Positions 10,708 to 20,561 of a stretch of DNA of 62,614 bases are shown one piece after another. The stretch's first letter is position 1, and every line of letters begins with the position of its first letter. The stretch spans positions 1 through 62,614 of the forward strand of contig NZ_BFAG01000020.1 of the NCBI RefSeq assembly GCF_002897375.1, in the 5' to 3' direction. The notes under the pieces are model-generated. The model searched no databases. It saw only the letters and a program-made list of their open reading frames with translations, and was not told where the DNA came from. Origin of the DNA: Deinococcus aerius (GTDB taxonomy: Bacteria > Deinococcota > Deinococci > Deinococcales > Deinococcaceae). Both the position numbers and the translations under genes were made by a program.

Positions 10708-13277
10708 TTACTTCGGGCAAACGTTCAGCGCCGCCCCCGAGTTCCGCGGGGCGACCGCACCCGCCGCAAAATCAGTGTTCGCGTCCGTGTCGGTGCAGCC
10801 CCCGTTCGCGCGGCTGGCGCTCGTGGTGCTCGTCAGGCCCGAGTAGGCCACGTAGTCGCGCACGTTCGCGTCCGCCTTGCTCGTGACCGCCGCCGTCCCC
10901 TCGGCGAGGAGGACCTGACCGGCTGCGCCCGCCATGGCGATGGTTCCGGCCGCGTCCGGGGTGGGCAGGGCCGCCGTGCCACCCGTGCCCGCCGCCTCCT
11001 GCACGAGGTAATACTGCCCGGGGGCGAGGTTGAAGTCGGTCAGGGGCGTGACCTGCCAGGCAGAGCCCGACGCGCTCGCGTACTGCACCGAGTAGCCCGC
11101 GAGGTTCACGGGCGCGTCCCCCGCGTTGAAAACCTCGATGAAGTCGTTCTTGTAGACCGACCCCGAGTTGCCGCCGCCGCCGAACACCTGGCTGACGACG
11201 AGCTTGCCCGCCCCCGTGGGCACCGGGTTCACGGTGATCTTCAGGGTCGCGGTTACCGTCTGGGTGCCCGCCGTGGCCGTCACGGTGACGGTGTACGCTC
11301 CGGCGGCGGCGAAGGTATGGGTGGCGCTCGTGGCCGTCGGCGTCAGCGTCTCCTCGGCGCTCCCGTCGCCCCAGTTCACCTTCAGGCTGTCCGGCGTGGG
11401 GTTCGTGCTGATCCCGAGGGTGTACGCCTGCCCCGCCGTGGCGCTCGTCGCGCCCCCCGCGCTCACGCTCAGGGCTGGCCGCACCTCGTCGCGGGTGAGG
11501 TTCAGGCCGATCAGCACGGGGTCGTGGTCGCTCGCCCGGAAGGCGTTGGGCTGGTAGAGGTCGGGGGAGGTGCAGGAGCTGCCCGCCGGGTTCCCGCTGG
11601 TGCAGTTGGGGTTGTTCTTGAACTCCACGTTGTAGTCGATCAGGGTGGGCTCGTCGGCGTTGATGTGCCACTCGGTAATGCCCGTGACCTGCGTGTCGAG
11701 GTTGGTAGAGGCGAGCGCGTGATCGAGGTAGCCGAACAGCCCGCCGAACTGGTACGAGTAGCGGTCCTCGGCGGGAATGCGCTTGTTCTCGCTCACGAAG
11801 CCGCCCGCCACGATGGCCTTGATGGGGTCCTCGTCGCCGTAGGCGTTGAAGTCGCCCATCAGCAGCACGTCCGCGTCGCCGCTGCGGGTCTTCAGGCGGT
11901 CCACGAAGCCCAGCAGCTTCTGCGCCTGCTGGACCCGGAGCTGATTCCAGCAGCCCTGGCCGGTGTCCACATCGCCGCTCGTGGGGCAGCTCCCCTTGCT
12001 CTTGAGGTGGTTGGCGACGACTGTGAGCACGCCGCCCGTGCCCTTGTCCTGGAAGGTCTGCGCGAGGGGCGGGCGGCTGTAGACGCCGTCCGCGTTGTCG
12101 TCCACCAGCGGACTTCCAACGGGCGTCACGCGGGCGGGCTTGTAGATCATGGCGACCTTGATCGCGTCCGTGCCGATCACGCCGGTCTGAATCGCCGCGT
12201 AGGTATTCGCGCCGTACGCCTCGTTCAGCCCGCCCACGAGGTCTTGCAGCGCCGTGTCCCCGTTGTTCTGCACCTCCATCAGCGTGACGATGTCGGCGTC
12301 GAGCCCCTTGAGCGCCGCGACGACCTTGGCCTTCTGGCGCCCGAACTCGTAGGCGTTGTTCGCGCCGCGGTCATTGGGGCCGAAGGTGACGAAGTAGTTC
12401 AGCACGTTCGCGCCCGCCACCTTCAGGGTGCCGCCCACATCCTTCGGGCGCTCCGGGCGCGGGTTCTCGTTCACGAAGGTCGGCGCCACGGTTGGCTCGA
12501 CTTTGAAGGCGTCGTTGCCGTAACGCAGCACGCCGGTCAGGCCCGTCACGCTGTCGCCCGTCCGGCGTGTTTTATTCGTGTCGAGGTAGGGAAGGGTCGC
12601 CGGGTTCTGCTTGCTGCTCGCGTCGTCGAGGATGATCCGCCGGGCGTCGTTTTGCTCGGCCGTCGTGCTCACGTTGCCGTTCGTGGGGGTGAAGAGCCGC
12701 CCGCCCGCCGCCAGGCCCAGCTCGCCGTAACGCCCGAAGCTGAAGTTGTCGGTGACCGTCAGCTTCTCGGGGAAGGTGACGAGCATGCCCTCGTAGCGCT
12801 CCAGGTCGTTGAAGGGGGCCTTCACCTCCACCGGCTTGAGGGCGAGGCCGCCCCCGCACTTCGTGAAGTCGCTCAGCGTGTCGAGCTGCGTGGCGGTGTC
12901 GTCCTTCTTGTCGCTGCTCGCCTTGTACTCCCGCACCACGCCCGTGAACTGCACGAAGTCGCCGGGCGCGACATTCTGCGGCGCGCTGCCGGTGAACACG
13001 AACAGGCCGTCGCTGGTGGCGGGGTCATTGTCGCCCTTGGCGTCCTGGAGGTAGAAGCCGCCCAGGCCGGTCTGGTAATCGGCGGTCACCACGCCGCGCA
13101 CGGTCACGCCCTGGCCCACCAGGGGGCTGGCCGCGCCGCTTCCCTGAATGGTGGGGATGCCCGTGACGGGGCCGGTCACGGCGGGGCAGGAGGGCGGGGT
13201 GGGGTCCGGGGGGTGGTGCCCGCGTCGCACGCGGCGAGCAGCAGCGAGCAGGACAGGGCCAGGATGGACAGACGCAT
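10708..13277 (-). CDS. ExeM/NucH-like extracellular nuclease, apparent frameshift
   Basis: A large secreted nuclease. The body reads as an OB-fold-like N-terminal region (VGQGVTVRGVVTADYQTG), then an endonuclease/exonuclease/phosphatase domain (LMEVQNNGD, NHLKSKGS, LLMGDFNAYGD, ASDHDPVLIGL). A PKD-type domain (VNWGDGSAEETLTP) and a C-terminal lamin-tail domain (GSVYKNDFIEVFNAG) follow. A perfect lipoprotein signal (MRLSILALSCSLLLAAC) starts at 13277 after an AAGGAG site, but it is in a different frame from the body. The two frames would join as CDAGTTPPDPTPPSC if one C were added to the run of six at 13208-13213. This is either a homopolymer sequencing error or a real inactivating or phase-variable slip. 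Such nucleases degrade extracellular DNA for nutrients or biofilm turnover. Confidence 0.82.
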
Positions 13278-13561
13278 GGTTCTCCTTGGGATGAGGCGAG
13301 GGGCGAAAACAGGTTGTGGGAACCCGGGCCAGGATAAGAGGAGAACAAACGTTTGTCATCTGCTCTTCAGTCACCTGTCACCCTTCTGACGGAATCCGCC
13401 GCCTCCCGGCGCCACGCTGAGCGTGTCTTTAGCCGAATTGAGGGAGGCATGAGAAATCTCCCAAAGCCTCGGGCTCAAAGCGGTAAACGGCGTGCTGGAA
13501 CAGCCTCTAGCGTGAGGACGTTCAATTCATGGCCTGAACCCCCAAGCAAGGAGCCTCCACC

Positions 13562-16375
13562 GTGAGCAGCAACCCATCCGTTTCCGGCGAGTCGAGAGGC
13601 TCGCCGCGCCCCTCTGCACCCCAGCGAGTCCTGGACAAGCAGGTGTACCGCGGCCCCAACATCTACGGCTACGAGCCGATGATCCGCTTTCAGCTCGACC
13701 TGGGTGCGCTGGAGGAGTACCCGTCGAACACACTCCCCGGCTTCACCGACCGATTGCTGGAGCTGCTCCCGTCGCTGCAGACGCACGGCTGCTGCTACCG
13801 CGAGCCGGGGGGCTTCATCCGCCGCCTGCGGGGCGGCACCTGGCTCGGCCACGTGACCGAACACGTCGCCCTCGAACTCCAGACCCTGGCGGGCGGGCGC
13901 GTCACCTACGGCAAGACGCGGTCGGTGAAGGGCCAGCCCGGCGTCTACAACGTCCTGTACGCCTACCGCGACGAGCGCGTGGGCCTCATCGCGGGGGCCG
14001 TCGCCCTGCGCCTGGTGCAGAGCCTGCTGCCCCCGGAGTTGCAGGGGCTGGAGGGCGTGGACCTGCTGCTGCCCGCCGGACTGAGCGGCATCGACCCGGA
14101 CTCGCCCTTCGACTTCGCCGCCGAACTCGCCGAGCTGCGGAGGCTGACGAGGCGCTTTACCCTGGGGCCGACCACCCAGTCGCTCGTGAGCGAGGCCGAG
14201 CGGCGGGGCATTCCCTTTCTCCGGCTGGACGACCACAGCCTGGTGCAGCTCGGCTACGGCAAGTACCAGCGCCAGATCCGCGCCAGCATCACCAGCCTGA
14301 CGCCCCACATCGCCACGATGACCGCGAGCGACAAGGACCTCACCAAGCAGCTCCTCGACCGCGCCGGGCTGCCGGTGCCGCAGGGCGTGGTCGTGAAGAC
14401 GGCGGATGAGGCGGCGCGCGCTGCCCGCCGCCTGAAAGGCCCCGTCGTGACCAAGCCGCTCGACGGCAACCACGGGCGCGGCGTCTCGCTGAACCTGACC
14501 ACCGAGGAGGAGGTCCGAAAGGGCTTCGAGGAGGCCCGGCAGCACAGCCGCGACGTGGTCGTCGAGCAGTATTTCCCCGGCAACGACCACCGGGTCCTCG
14601 TCGTGAATGGCGAGGTGATCGCGGTCGCCGAGCGCGTGCCCGCCCACGTGGTGGGGGATGGTCAGCGCACGATTCAGGAACTCGTCGAGGAAGTGAACCG
14701 CGACCCCCGCCGCGGTGACGGGCACGAGAACGTGATGACGCGGATCAAGATTGACGGGCACGTTCTGGACCTCCTCGCCCGGTCGGGACGAACGATGGAA
14801 AGTGTGCCGGGAGCGGGTGAAGTCGTCCCCCTGCGCGACACCGCCAACCTGTCCACCGGGGGCACCGCCGTGGACCGCACCGACGTGACCCACCCCGAGA
14901 ACAAGACCATCGCCCGGCGCGCGGCGCAGGTCATTGGGCTGGATGTGGCCGGGATCGACATGATCTCGCCCGACATCACCCGGTCCATCCACGAGACGGG
15001 CGGCGGCATCGTGGAGGTGAACGCCGCGCCCGGCTTCCGCATGCACCTGCAACCCTCCGAGGGCCAGCCGCGCAACGTCGCCGCGCCCGTGCTGAACATG
15101 CTGTTTCCCAAGGGGACGCCCTGCCGCATGCCGATCATCTCCATCACGGGCACGAACGGCAAGAGCACGACCTCGCGCATGACGGCGCACATCCTGCGCC
15201 AGGCCGGGAAGCTGGTGGGCCTGACGACCTCCAACGGCATCTATATCGACGGCGAGCAGATTCTCAGCGGCGACACGACCGGCCCGAAGAGCGCCAAGGT
15301 CGTCCTGAGCGACCCCAACGTGGAGGTCGCGGTGCTCGAAACCGCGCGCGGCGGCATCCTGCGCGAGGGGCTGGGCTTCGACCGCTGCGACGTGGGCGCG
15401 GTGCTGAACATCCAGCCCGACCACCTGGGCCTGAAGGGCATCGAGACGGTGGAGGACCTCGCCTGGGTCAAGTCCCTCGTGGTGGAGGTCGTGACCGACT
15501 CGGGCACGAGCGTGCTGAACGCCGACGACCCGCTCACCCTGCGGATGCGGAAAAAGGCGCGCGGACGGCTCGCCCTCTTCTCCATGCAGGGCGGCCCTGA
15601 CGCCTCGGAGGTCCTGCGGACGCACATCGCCCAGGGGGGCCTGGCCGTGCTGCGCGAGGCCACCGTCCTGGGCGACGAGATCGTGCTGTACCAGGACAGC
15701 CAGCGCACGCCCGTCCTGCGCGCCCGCGACATCCCCGCGACCCTGGGCGGCTACGCGCAGGTGAATGTTCAGAACGCGCTCGCGGCGGTCGCCATCGCCG
15801 CCTCGCAGGGGGTCGAGCTGCCCGTCATCCGCACCGCCCTGAGCACCTTCTCCACCTCCTACGAGCAGAGCCCGGGCCGCCTGAACCTCTACGACGGCCA
15901 CCCCTTCCGGGTAATGCTCGACTACGCGCACAACCCGCCGGGGCTGGCGCACCTGAGTGACCTCGTGCGGCACATCCGCCCCCCCCGGGGCCGCGTGATC
16001 GGCGTGATGGGCGTGGCGGGCGACCGCCGCGACGAGGACATCCGCCAGATGGGCGAGATCGCCGCCGGAATGTTCGACGAACTCGTCGTGCGCGAGGACG
16101 AGTTGCGCCGGGGCCGGGCCAGCGGGGAAGGGGCGCGCATCCTGACCGAGGGCGCCGTCGCGGGGGGCCTTGACCCGGGGCGCATCACCACCATCCTGTC
16201 GGAGCGGGCGGCGGTGGACCACGGGCTGCGGATGGCCCGGCCCGGCGACCTCCTGATCTACCTCGCCACCGAGGTCGAGGAGACCTGGCGGCGTATCCGC
16301 GACTTCGACTCCTCGCACCTCCCGCCCGGAGGCACCCCCGAGGACCCCGCCCACCAGGGGGCCTACCATGACTGA
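13562..16375 (+). CDS. cphA: Cyanophycin synthetase
   Basis: This 937-residue enzyme polymerises Asp and Arg into cyanophycin using ATP. It shows the three-part CphA layout. The N-terminal domain spans about residues 20-210. An ATP-grasp domain follows at about 215-480 (GPVVTKPLDGNHGRGVSLNL). The Mur-ligase-like domain has its P-loop GTNGKSTTS near 529, then ETARGGILREGLGF and LDYAHNPPG. The first active site adds Asp to the backbone and the second adds Arg to the side chain. The GTG start at 13562 follows an AAGGAG site. It overlaps the next gene by 8 bp. Confidence 0.95.
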   Translation: MSSNPSVSGESRGSPRPSAPQRVLDKQVYRGPNIYGYEPMIRFQLDLGALEEYPSNTLPGFTDRLLELLPSLQTHGCCYREPGGFIRRLRGGTWLGHVTEHVALELQTLAGGRVTYGKTRSVKGQPGVYNVLYAYRDERVGLIAGAVALRLVQSLLPPELQGLEGVDLLLPAGLSGIDPDSPFDFAAELAELRRLTRRFTLGPTTQSLVSEAERRGIPFLRLDDHSLVQLGYGKYQRQIRASITSLTPHIATMTASDKDLTKQLLDRAGLPVPQGVVVKTADEAARAARRLKGPVVTKPLDGNHGRGVSLNLTTEEEVRKGFEEARQHSRDVVVEQYFPGNDHRVLVVNGEVIAVAERVPAHVVGDGQRTIQELVEEVNRDPRRGDGHENVMTRIKIDGHVLDLLARSGRTMESVPGAGEVVPLRDTANLSTGGTAVDRTDVTHPENKTIARRAAQVIGLDVAGIDMISPDITRSIHETGGGIVEVNAAPGFRMHLQPSEGQPRNVAAPVLNMLFPKGTPCRMPIISITGTNGKSTTSRMTAHILRQAGKLVGLTTSNGIYIDGEQILSGDTTGPKSAKVVLSDPNVEVAVLETARGGILREGLGFDRCDVGAVLNIQPDHLGLKGIETVEDLAWVKSLVVEVVTDSGTSVLNADDPLTLRMRKKARGRLALFSMQGGPDASEVLRTHIAQGGLAVLREATVLGDEIVLYQDSQRTPVLRARDIPATLGGYAQVNVQNALAAVAIAASQGVELPVIRTALSTFSTSYEQSPGRLNLYDGHPFRVMLDYAHNPPGLAHLSDLVRHIRPPRGRVIGVMGVAGDRRDEDIRQMGEIAAGMFDELVVREDELRRGRASGEGARILTEGAVAGGLDPGRITTILSERAAVDHGLRMARPGDLLIYLATEVEETWRRIRDFDSSHLPPGGTPEDPAHQGAYHD

Positions 16376-17261
16376 GCCCCGCTGGGCGATCATCGTCCAC
16401 GGCGGCGCGCATCCCGTTCCCCCCGAAAAGATCTCCGCGAGCCGCGCGGGGTGCCTCGCCGCGCTGAACGCCGGGCGCCGGGTGCTGGAGGGCGGCGGCA
16501 GCGCGGTGGAGGCGGTCGAGGCCGCCCTCCGCGTGTTGGAGGACGACCCCACCTTCAACGCGGGATACGGCGCGGCGCTGAATGCCGACGGGGGGGTCGA
16601 GATGGACGCCGCCCTGATGGACGGGGCGACGCTTGACGTGGGTGCAGTCGCGGGGCTCTCCGGGGTCCGCCACCCCGTCAGCGTGGCCCGGCGCCTGCTG
16701 CGCGAGAAGGAAATCCTGCTGATCGGCGAGGGCGCCCACCGCTTCGCCGCCGCGCACGGAGCCGAGCTGTGCGACCCGGCGGACCTGATCTCGCCCGAGC
16801 AGCGCGGGGCCGTCGAAAGTCACGACACGGTGGGCTGCGTGGCCCTGGACGCGCAGGGGCACCTCGCTGCCGGAACGTCCACCGGGGGCCTGAGCGGGCA
16901 GCCTGCCGGACGGGTGGGCGACTCCCCGCAGCCTGGCTGCGGCTTCTACGCCGAGGACGGGGTGGGGGCGATTGCCCTCACCGGCCAGGGCGAGAGCCTC
17001 GCGCGGATGATGACCGCCGCCCGCTTCATCCACCGCCTGCCGGGAAGCACCCCGGACGACGCGCTGCGCGAGGTGCTGGAGGCCATGCGCCTGCGGGTCG
17101 GCGGGGACGGCGGCGGCATCGCCCTCGCGCCGGACGGCACCGTCGGCTGGTGGCACAACAGCCCGGACATGCCCGTCGCCTACCAGTACTCCGGCCAGCG
17201 GGAGCCGCGCGTCTACCTGAGAAAAGCCGAGGAGGAACCGAATGCCCAAGCACACCCCTGA
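16368..17261 (+). CDS. iaaA: Isoaspartyl peptidase / plant-type asparaginase
   Basis: This 297-residue Ntn-hydrolase starts WAIIVHGGAHPVP. It has the FNAGYGAALNADGGVEMDA block and the autocleavage site HDTVG with nucleophile Thr154. The enzyme should self-cleave into alpha and beta subunits. It hydrolyses beta-aspartyl peptides. Placed between cphA and cphB, its natural substrate is most likely beta-Asp-Arg released from cyanophycin, giving free Asp and Arg. It overlaps cphA by 8 bp and cphB by 20 bp, so the three are certainly one transcript. Confidence 0.92.
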   Translation: MTEPRWAIIVHGGAHPVPPEKISASRAGCLAALNAGRRVLEGGGSAVEAVEAALRVLEDDPTFNAGYGAALNADGGVEMDAALMDGATLDVGAVAGLSGVRHPVSVARRLLREKEILLIGEGAHRFAAAHGAELCDPADLISPEQRGAVESHDTVGCVALDAQGHLAAGTSTGGLSGQPAGRVGDSPQPGCGFYAEDGVGAIALTGQGESLARMMTAARFIHRLPGSTPDDALREVLEAMRLRVGGDGGGIALAPDGTVGWWHNSPDMPVAYQYSGQREPRVYLRKAEEEPNAQAHP

Positions 17262-18093
17262 CAACCCCGGCGCCCAGCCGGGCGGCACCCTGATCATCAT
17301 CGGCGGGCACGAGGCCAAGGAGGGGCGGCGCGAGATCCTGCGCGAGGTCGCCCGCCGGGTGAGGGGGGGACGACTCGTGATCGCCACCGTCGCCTCCCAC
17401 GAGCCCGAGGGCTATTTCGAGGGCTACCAGGGGGGCTTCGAGGGCCTGGGCGTGGGCGACCTCGTCGAGCTGTACGTCGAGGACCGCACCGAGGCGCTGG
17501 GCGAGGACAAACTGGGGCTGCTGGACGGGGCGACCGGCGTGTTCTTCACCGGGGGCGACCAGCTCCGCATCACCAGCCAGATCGGGGACACGCCGCTGGA
17601 GGCCCGCATCCGCCAGGTGTACGAGGCGGGCGGCGTGATCGCGGGCACCTCGGCGGGCGCCTCGGCGATGTGCGAGACCATGCTGGTGAAGGGCCACAGC
17701 AAGGAGTCCTACCGCATCGGCGACCTGGCGATGGCGCCCGGGCTGGGCCTGATCCGCGGCGTGATCATCGACCAGCACTTCGCCGAGCGCGGGCGGATGG
17801 GCCGCCTGCTGGGCGCGGTGGCGCAAAATCCCCGCGTGCTGGGCATCGGCATCGACGAGGACACGGCCATCGTGGTGGAGGGCGGCCACTTCCGCGTGAT
17901 CGGCAGCGGCGCCGTGTACGTGGCCGACGGGGCGGGCATCACCCACTCCAACATCGCCGAGGCGCGCCGGGACGAGCCCCTCTCGCTCTACGACGTGCGC
18001 CTGCACGTCCTCTCGGCGGGAGACGCCTTTGACCTGGGGAAACGCAAGCCTGTCCCCGCCGAGGCGTTGCGGGAAGGCGTGCCGGGCGACTGA
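17242..18093 (+). CDS. cphB: Cyanophycinase
   Basis: This 283-residue serine exopeptidase of family S51 splits cyanophycin into beta-Asp-Arg dipeptides. The nucleophile motif AGTSAGAS places Ser137 at the expected position. GTLIIIGGHEAK and FFTGGDQLRIT are further family motifs. A GAGGAGGAAC site precedes the ATG, which lies inside the end of iaaA. With cphA and iaaA this gives a complete synthesis-and-recycling set for a nitrogen and carbon store. It is cytoplasmic, with no signal peptide, so it acts on the cell's own reserve and not on external polymer. Confidence 0.94.
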   Translation: MPKHTPDNPGAQPGGTLIIIGGHEAKEGRREILREVARRVRGGRLVIATVASHEPEGYFEGYQGGFEGLGVGDLVELYVEDRTEALGEDKLGLLDGATGVFFTGGDQLRITSQIGDTPLEARIRQVYEAGGVIAGTSAGASAMCETMLVKGHSKESYRIGDLAMAPGLGLIRGVIIDQHFAERGRMGRLLGAVAQNPRVLGIGIDEDTAIVVEGGHFRVIGSGAVYVADGAGITHSNIAEARRDEPLSLYDVRLHVLSAGDAFDLGKRKPVPAEALREGVPGD

Positions 18094-18611
18094 CGGCTCC
18101 GTTAGGGTCCGGGGAGGCAGGCGCCTCTGATACGGTTTCCGTCCCATCCGTTCTCGAAGCCGGAAAGCGCCGCTTCGATCACTCCTGTCCCGGCACCCCT
18201 CAACGTTCCTGCTCGCTCCGCTCGGGTTGAACCGGTTTTGGACCTGTTCAACCCGAATTCGTATGAGTACGCCTCCCCCGTCTGTTCGTGGGCCTGGGGC
18301 GCGGCCCCGCGACCTTGTCATCCTGAGGGAAAGCGTCGGACTCCGCAGCCCTGGGAGACTTTGTTAACGCCCAGCAGGGCGACTCTTTTGCGCCCCGCCC
18401 TCACCGGCAGGAGAAGAGCGGGGGAGGGACTGGCCCACCCGCTCCCCATTACCCCTGAAAATGAAGGGTTCTTCATCCCATTCTTGGGGGCGCGCAGGTG
18501 ACGTTAAGGTGGCCTTTATCCCATCCCGTCCGGGCCTTCCCCTCCTCCCGCTACCCTTGGGCTATCAAGTTCAACCCAGTCGCCTGGTCCTCCTGCGCCC
18601 CCGAGGTGTTC
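18094..18611. other. Intergenic region with probable dispersed repeat
   Basis: About 520 bp with no credible gene. It contains a strong inverted repeat, TCGGGTTGAAC (18222-18232) and GTTCAACCCGA (18246-18256). The flanking sequence (GCTCGCTCCGCTCGGG) has the look of the short dispersed intergenic repeats of Deinococcus genomes. The hairpin could also end the cph transcript. The rest should contain the response-regulator promoter, which I cannot place. Confidence 0.4.
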
Positions 18612-19100
18612 ATGACTGCGCCGCTTGACCTGAAGGGTCCACCGTCCGCGCCGGCACCGCTCCGGCCCCACATCCTGCTGGTGGACGACAACGAACTCGA
18701 CGTGGAACTCACGCTGCTCGCCCTGACCGGCTGCGGCCTACGCGGGCACGTGAGTACGGTGGGGGACGGGCAGGAGGCCCTCGACTTCCTGCGTGGGGTG
18801 GGGCGCCACGCCGGGAGGCCGCCCGGGCTGCCCGCGCTGGTGCTGCTCGACCTCAAGATGCTGGGCCTGGATGGCGAGGACGTGCTGCGGGCCATCCGGG
18901 ACGACCCGGCGCTGCGCCGAACCCGCGTCGCCATGCTCACGACCTCTGGCCGCCCCGAGGACCGCGCCTGCTGCGGGGCAGCCGACGCCTACCTCGTCAA
19001 ACCCCTCGACCCCGCCGAGTTCGTTCGCCAGGTCGGTGAGGTCGTATCCATGATCCTCACGGCGCGCCGCCCGGCCCAGGAACCCGGCCCGCCCGGGTGA
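18612..19100 (+). CDS. CheY-like single-domain response regulator
   Basis: 162 residues forming a receiver domain only. The acidic pair is in HILLVDDNELD, the phospho-acceptor Asp is in LVLLDLKM, the switch Thr/Ser is in AMLTTSG, and the conserved Lys is in YLVKPLDP. The ELDVELTLLAL helix and length are typical of Rcp1-type regulators that work with phytochrome-like kinases. There is no output domain and no kinase gene nearby, so the partner is encoded elsewhere. The ATG at 18612 has a GAGG site upstream. Confidence 0.85.
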   Translation: MTAPLDLKGPPSAPAPLRPHILLVDDNELDVELTLLALTGCGLRGHVSTVGDGQEALDFLRGVGRHAGRPPGLPALVLLDLKMLGLDGEDVLRAIRDDPALRRTRVAMLTTSGRPEDRACCGAADAYLVKPLDPAEFVRQVGEVVSMILTARRPAQEPGPPG

Positions 19101-19139
19101 CGGCGGGCCGCGCGGCGGTGAGGCCCAGGGCCGTGGGGG

Positions 19140-19313
19140 TCAGCCCCGCTCGTCCGGGTTCAGGTCGAGGTCGCGTTTCAACTCGCGCGTGCCGCGGCGG
19201 AACTCGCGGATGCCCTGCCCCAGACTCTTGCCGAGTTCCGGCAGCTTCCCCGGCCCGAAAATCAGCGCGGCGACGATCACGACGAGAAGAAGTTCCATCG
19301 GTCCAATGTTCAT
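19140..19313 (-). CDS. tatA: Twin-arginine translocase subunit TatA
   Basis: A 57-residue protein with the TatA/E layout. A short N-terminal membrane helix (MELLLVVIVAALIFGPGKLPELGK) carries the FGP hinge, followed by the amphipathic helix SLGQGIREFRRGTREL and a charged tail. It oligomerises with TatC to pass folded proteins across the membrane. It lies 22 bp downstream of a gene whose product carries a twin-arginine-like signal, on the same strand. No tatC is in the window. Confidence 0.9.
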   Translation of the reverse strand: MNIGPMELLLVVIVAALIFGPGKLPELGKSLGQGIREFRRGTRELKRDLDLNPDERG

Positions 19314-19335
19314 GGGGCCTCCGGGCAGGCGGGGT

Positions 19336-20220
19336 TCAGCGGGCGAGGCCCACGGTCAGGGTGGCGGTGTAGCCCGAGGCCGCGCTCCCCGTGATCGTCG
19401 GGAGCTGGGTGCTGTAGCCGTCGCTGAAGATGTTGTCGCGGCCCAGCGAGGTGCGGTTCAGGTTGCCCACGCTGGCCGAGTACCCCGCCGTGGCGTAGAC
19501 CTCGCGGCAGGTGGCCTCCGGCAGCGCGAGCTGAGAGGTCTGAATCTTGTTCTTCGCCGAGGTCGCCGAGGCGAGGGTGGGGTAGACCTCGAAGTGGATG
19601 TGCGGCCAGCGGCCCGAGTAGCAGCCGGGGAAGATGGTCTGGAAGGTGACGGTGCCGTCCGCGCCCCCCGCCTGCACGCCCCGCAGGTAATCCTCACTGA
19701 CGGTATCCGCGCTGTACATCGAGTAGTTGCCGTCGCGGTCGCAGTGCCACAGGTAGACCGCGTAGCCCGCCAGGGGAGCGCAACTCGCGTTCACATTCAC
19801 GAGCTTGAGGACGACCTTCAGGGGCACCCCCTCGGCGGTGTGGCCGGTCCCCAGGCTGGTCCGCAGGTCGGGGCGCACGATCCCCGAGCGGGTCAGCACG
19901 TTGAGCGACTGGCCCGACGCCGCCGAGCCGTCGGCGGGATACGGTCCCGCCGTCTCGGTGGGGATGGCGGTGGGACAGGCTGCCGTTCCCGCGCCGCTGC
20001 TCGTCCCGGTCCCGGTACTCGTTCCGACTGCGGCGAGGCCGCTCGCGCCGCAGCTCACCAGCAGCCCGATGCCCAGCAGGCCCAGGCCCAGCACCCGGCG
20101 GCGGTCCACCACCGAGCGGGTCATCATGTTGACATCCGCCGTCAGGCCGAGGTTGTTGAGGTCGTCGTGGTGGTCGTGGTCGTCGGCGGGGTAGGGCGTG
20201 ATGATGCGCTGTTCGCTCAT
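19336..20220 (-). CDS. Exported intradiol dioxygenase-like protein
   Basis: 294 residues. The N-terminus has a charged leader, then DRRRVLGLGLLGIGLLVSCG. This reads as a Tat-type signal with a lipobox Cys, so it is probably a Tat-exported lipoprotein. The domain is the intradiol ring-cleavage dioxygenase fold: PTETAGPYP, YLWHCDRDGNYSMYS, and PGCYSGRWPHIHFEV with the HIH iron ligands and the upstream Tyr. Exported members of this family are common in soil bacteria and their substrates are mostly unknown. It is followed at 22 bp by tatA. Confidence 0.8.
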   Translation of the reverse strand: MSEQRIITPYPADDHDHHDDLNNLGLTADVNMMTRSVVDRRRVLGLGLLGIGLLVSCGASGLAAVGTSTGTGTSSGAGTAACPTAIPTETAGPYPADGSAASGQSLNVLTRSGIVRPDLRTSLGTGHTAEGVPLKVVLKLVNVNASCAPLAGYAVYLWHCDRDGNYSMYSADTVSEDYLRGVQAGGADGTVTFQTIFPGCYSGRWPHIHFEVYPTLASATSAKNKIQTSQLALPEATCREVYATAGYSASVGNLNRTSLGRDNIFSDGYSTQLPTITGSAASGYTATLTVGLAR

Positions 20221-20561
20221 GGCTGGTCCTCCTGGGACGCGGGGGGGCGAGGGTTCCCGCCTTTGCCGCTTCTTGCCCCGGAGAGTAGGGAGGGGATGTT
20301 CAGAACTTGTTTACGGCCCGGACGCGGGGTCTGGGAAGGCGGGGCGCGTCCCTCCGCTGCGGGGGAGAGGAATGACGACGGGCGCCCGTGGGAAGGGGCG
20401 GCCGTACTCCGTAGTCCTCAAGGCGAACTGCTGGCGCATGGGTGCGGGCGCCCCCGCTCCTCCCGCGCTTACAACTTCTGAACAACTCCTACCCGGGGGC
20501 TGAACACCCCTCCCCCAGACTCCGCCCAGGTGAGCGTCACGCCCACCGAAGGAGCCCGACC
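20221..20561. other. Intergenic region between divergent genes
   Basis: This 340-bp stretch separates the dioxygenase-like gene from the exported protein at 20562. It should hold both promoters. I see no gene and no strong hairpin. Some Pro/Arg-rich reading frames are present but look like GC-rich noise. Confidence 0.35.

Noticed and set aside
13475..16558. A 1027-codon open frame antisense to cphA
   Set aside because: It is a GC-rich shadow: composition is dominated by Arg, Gly, Val and His, with no family motifs. The plus strand encodes an unmistakable cyanophycin synthetase.
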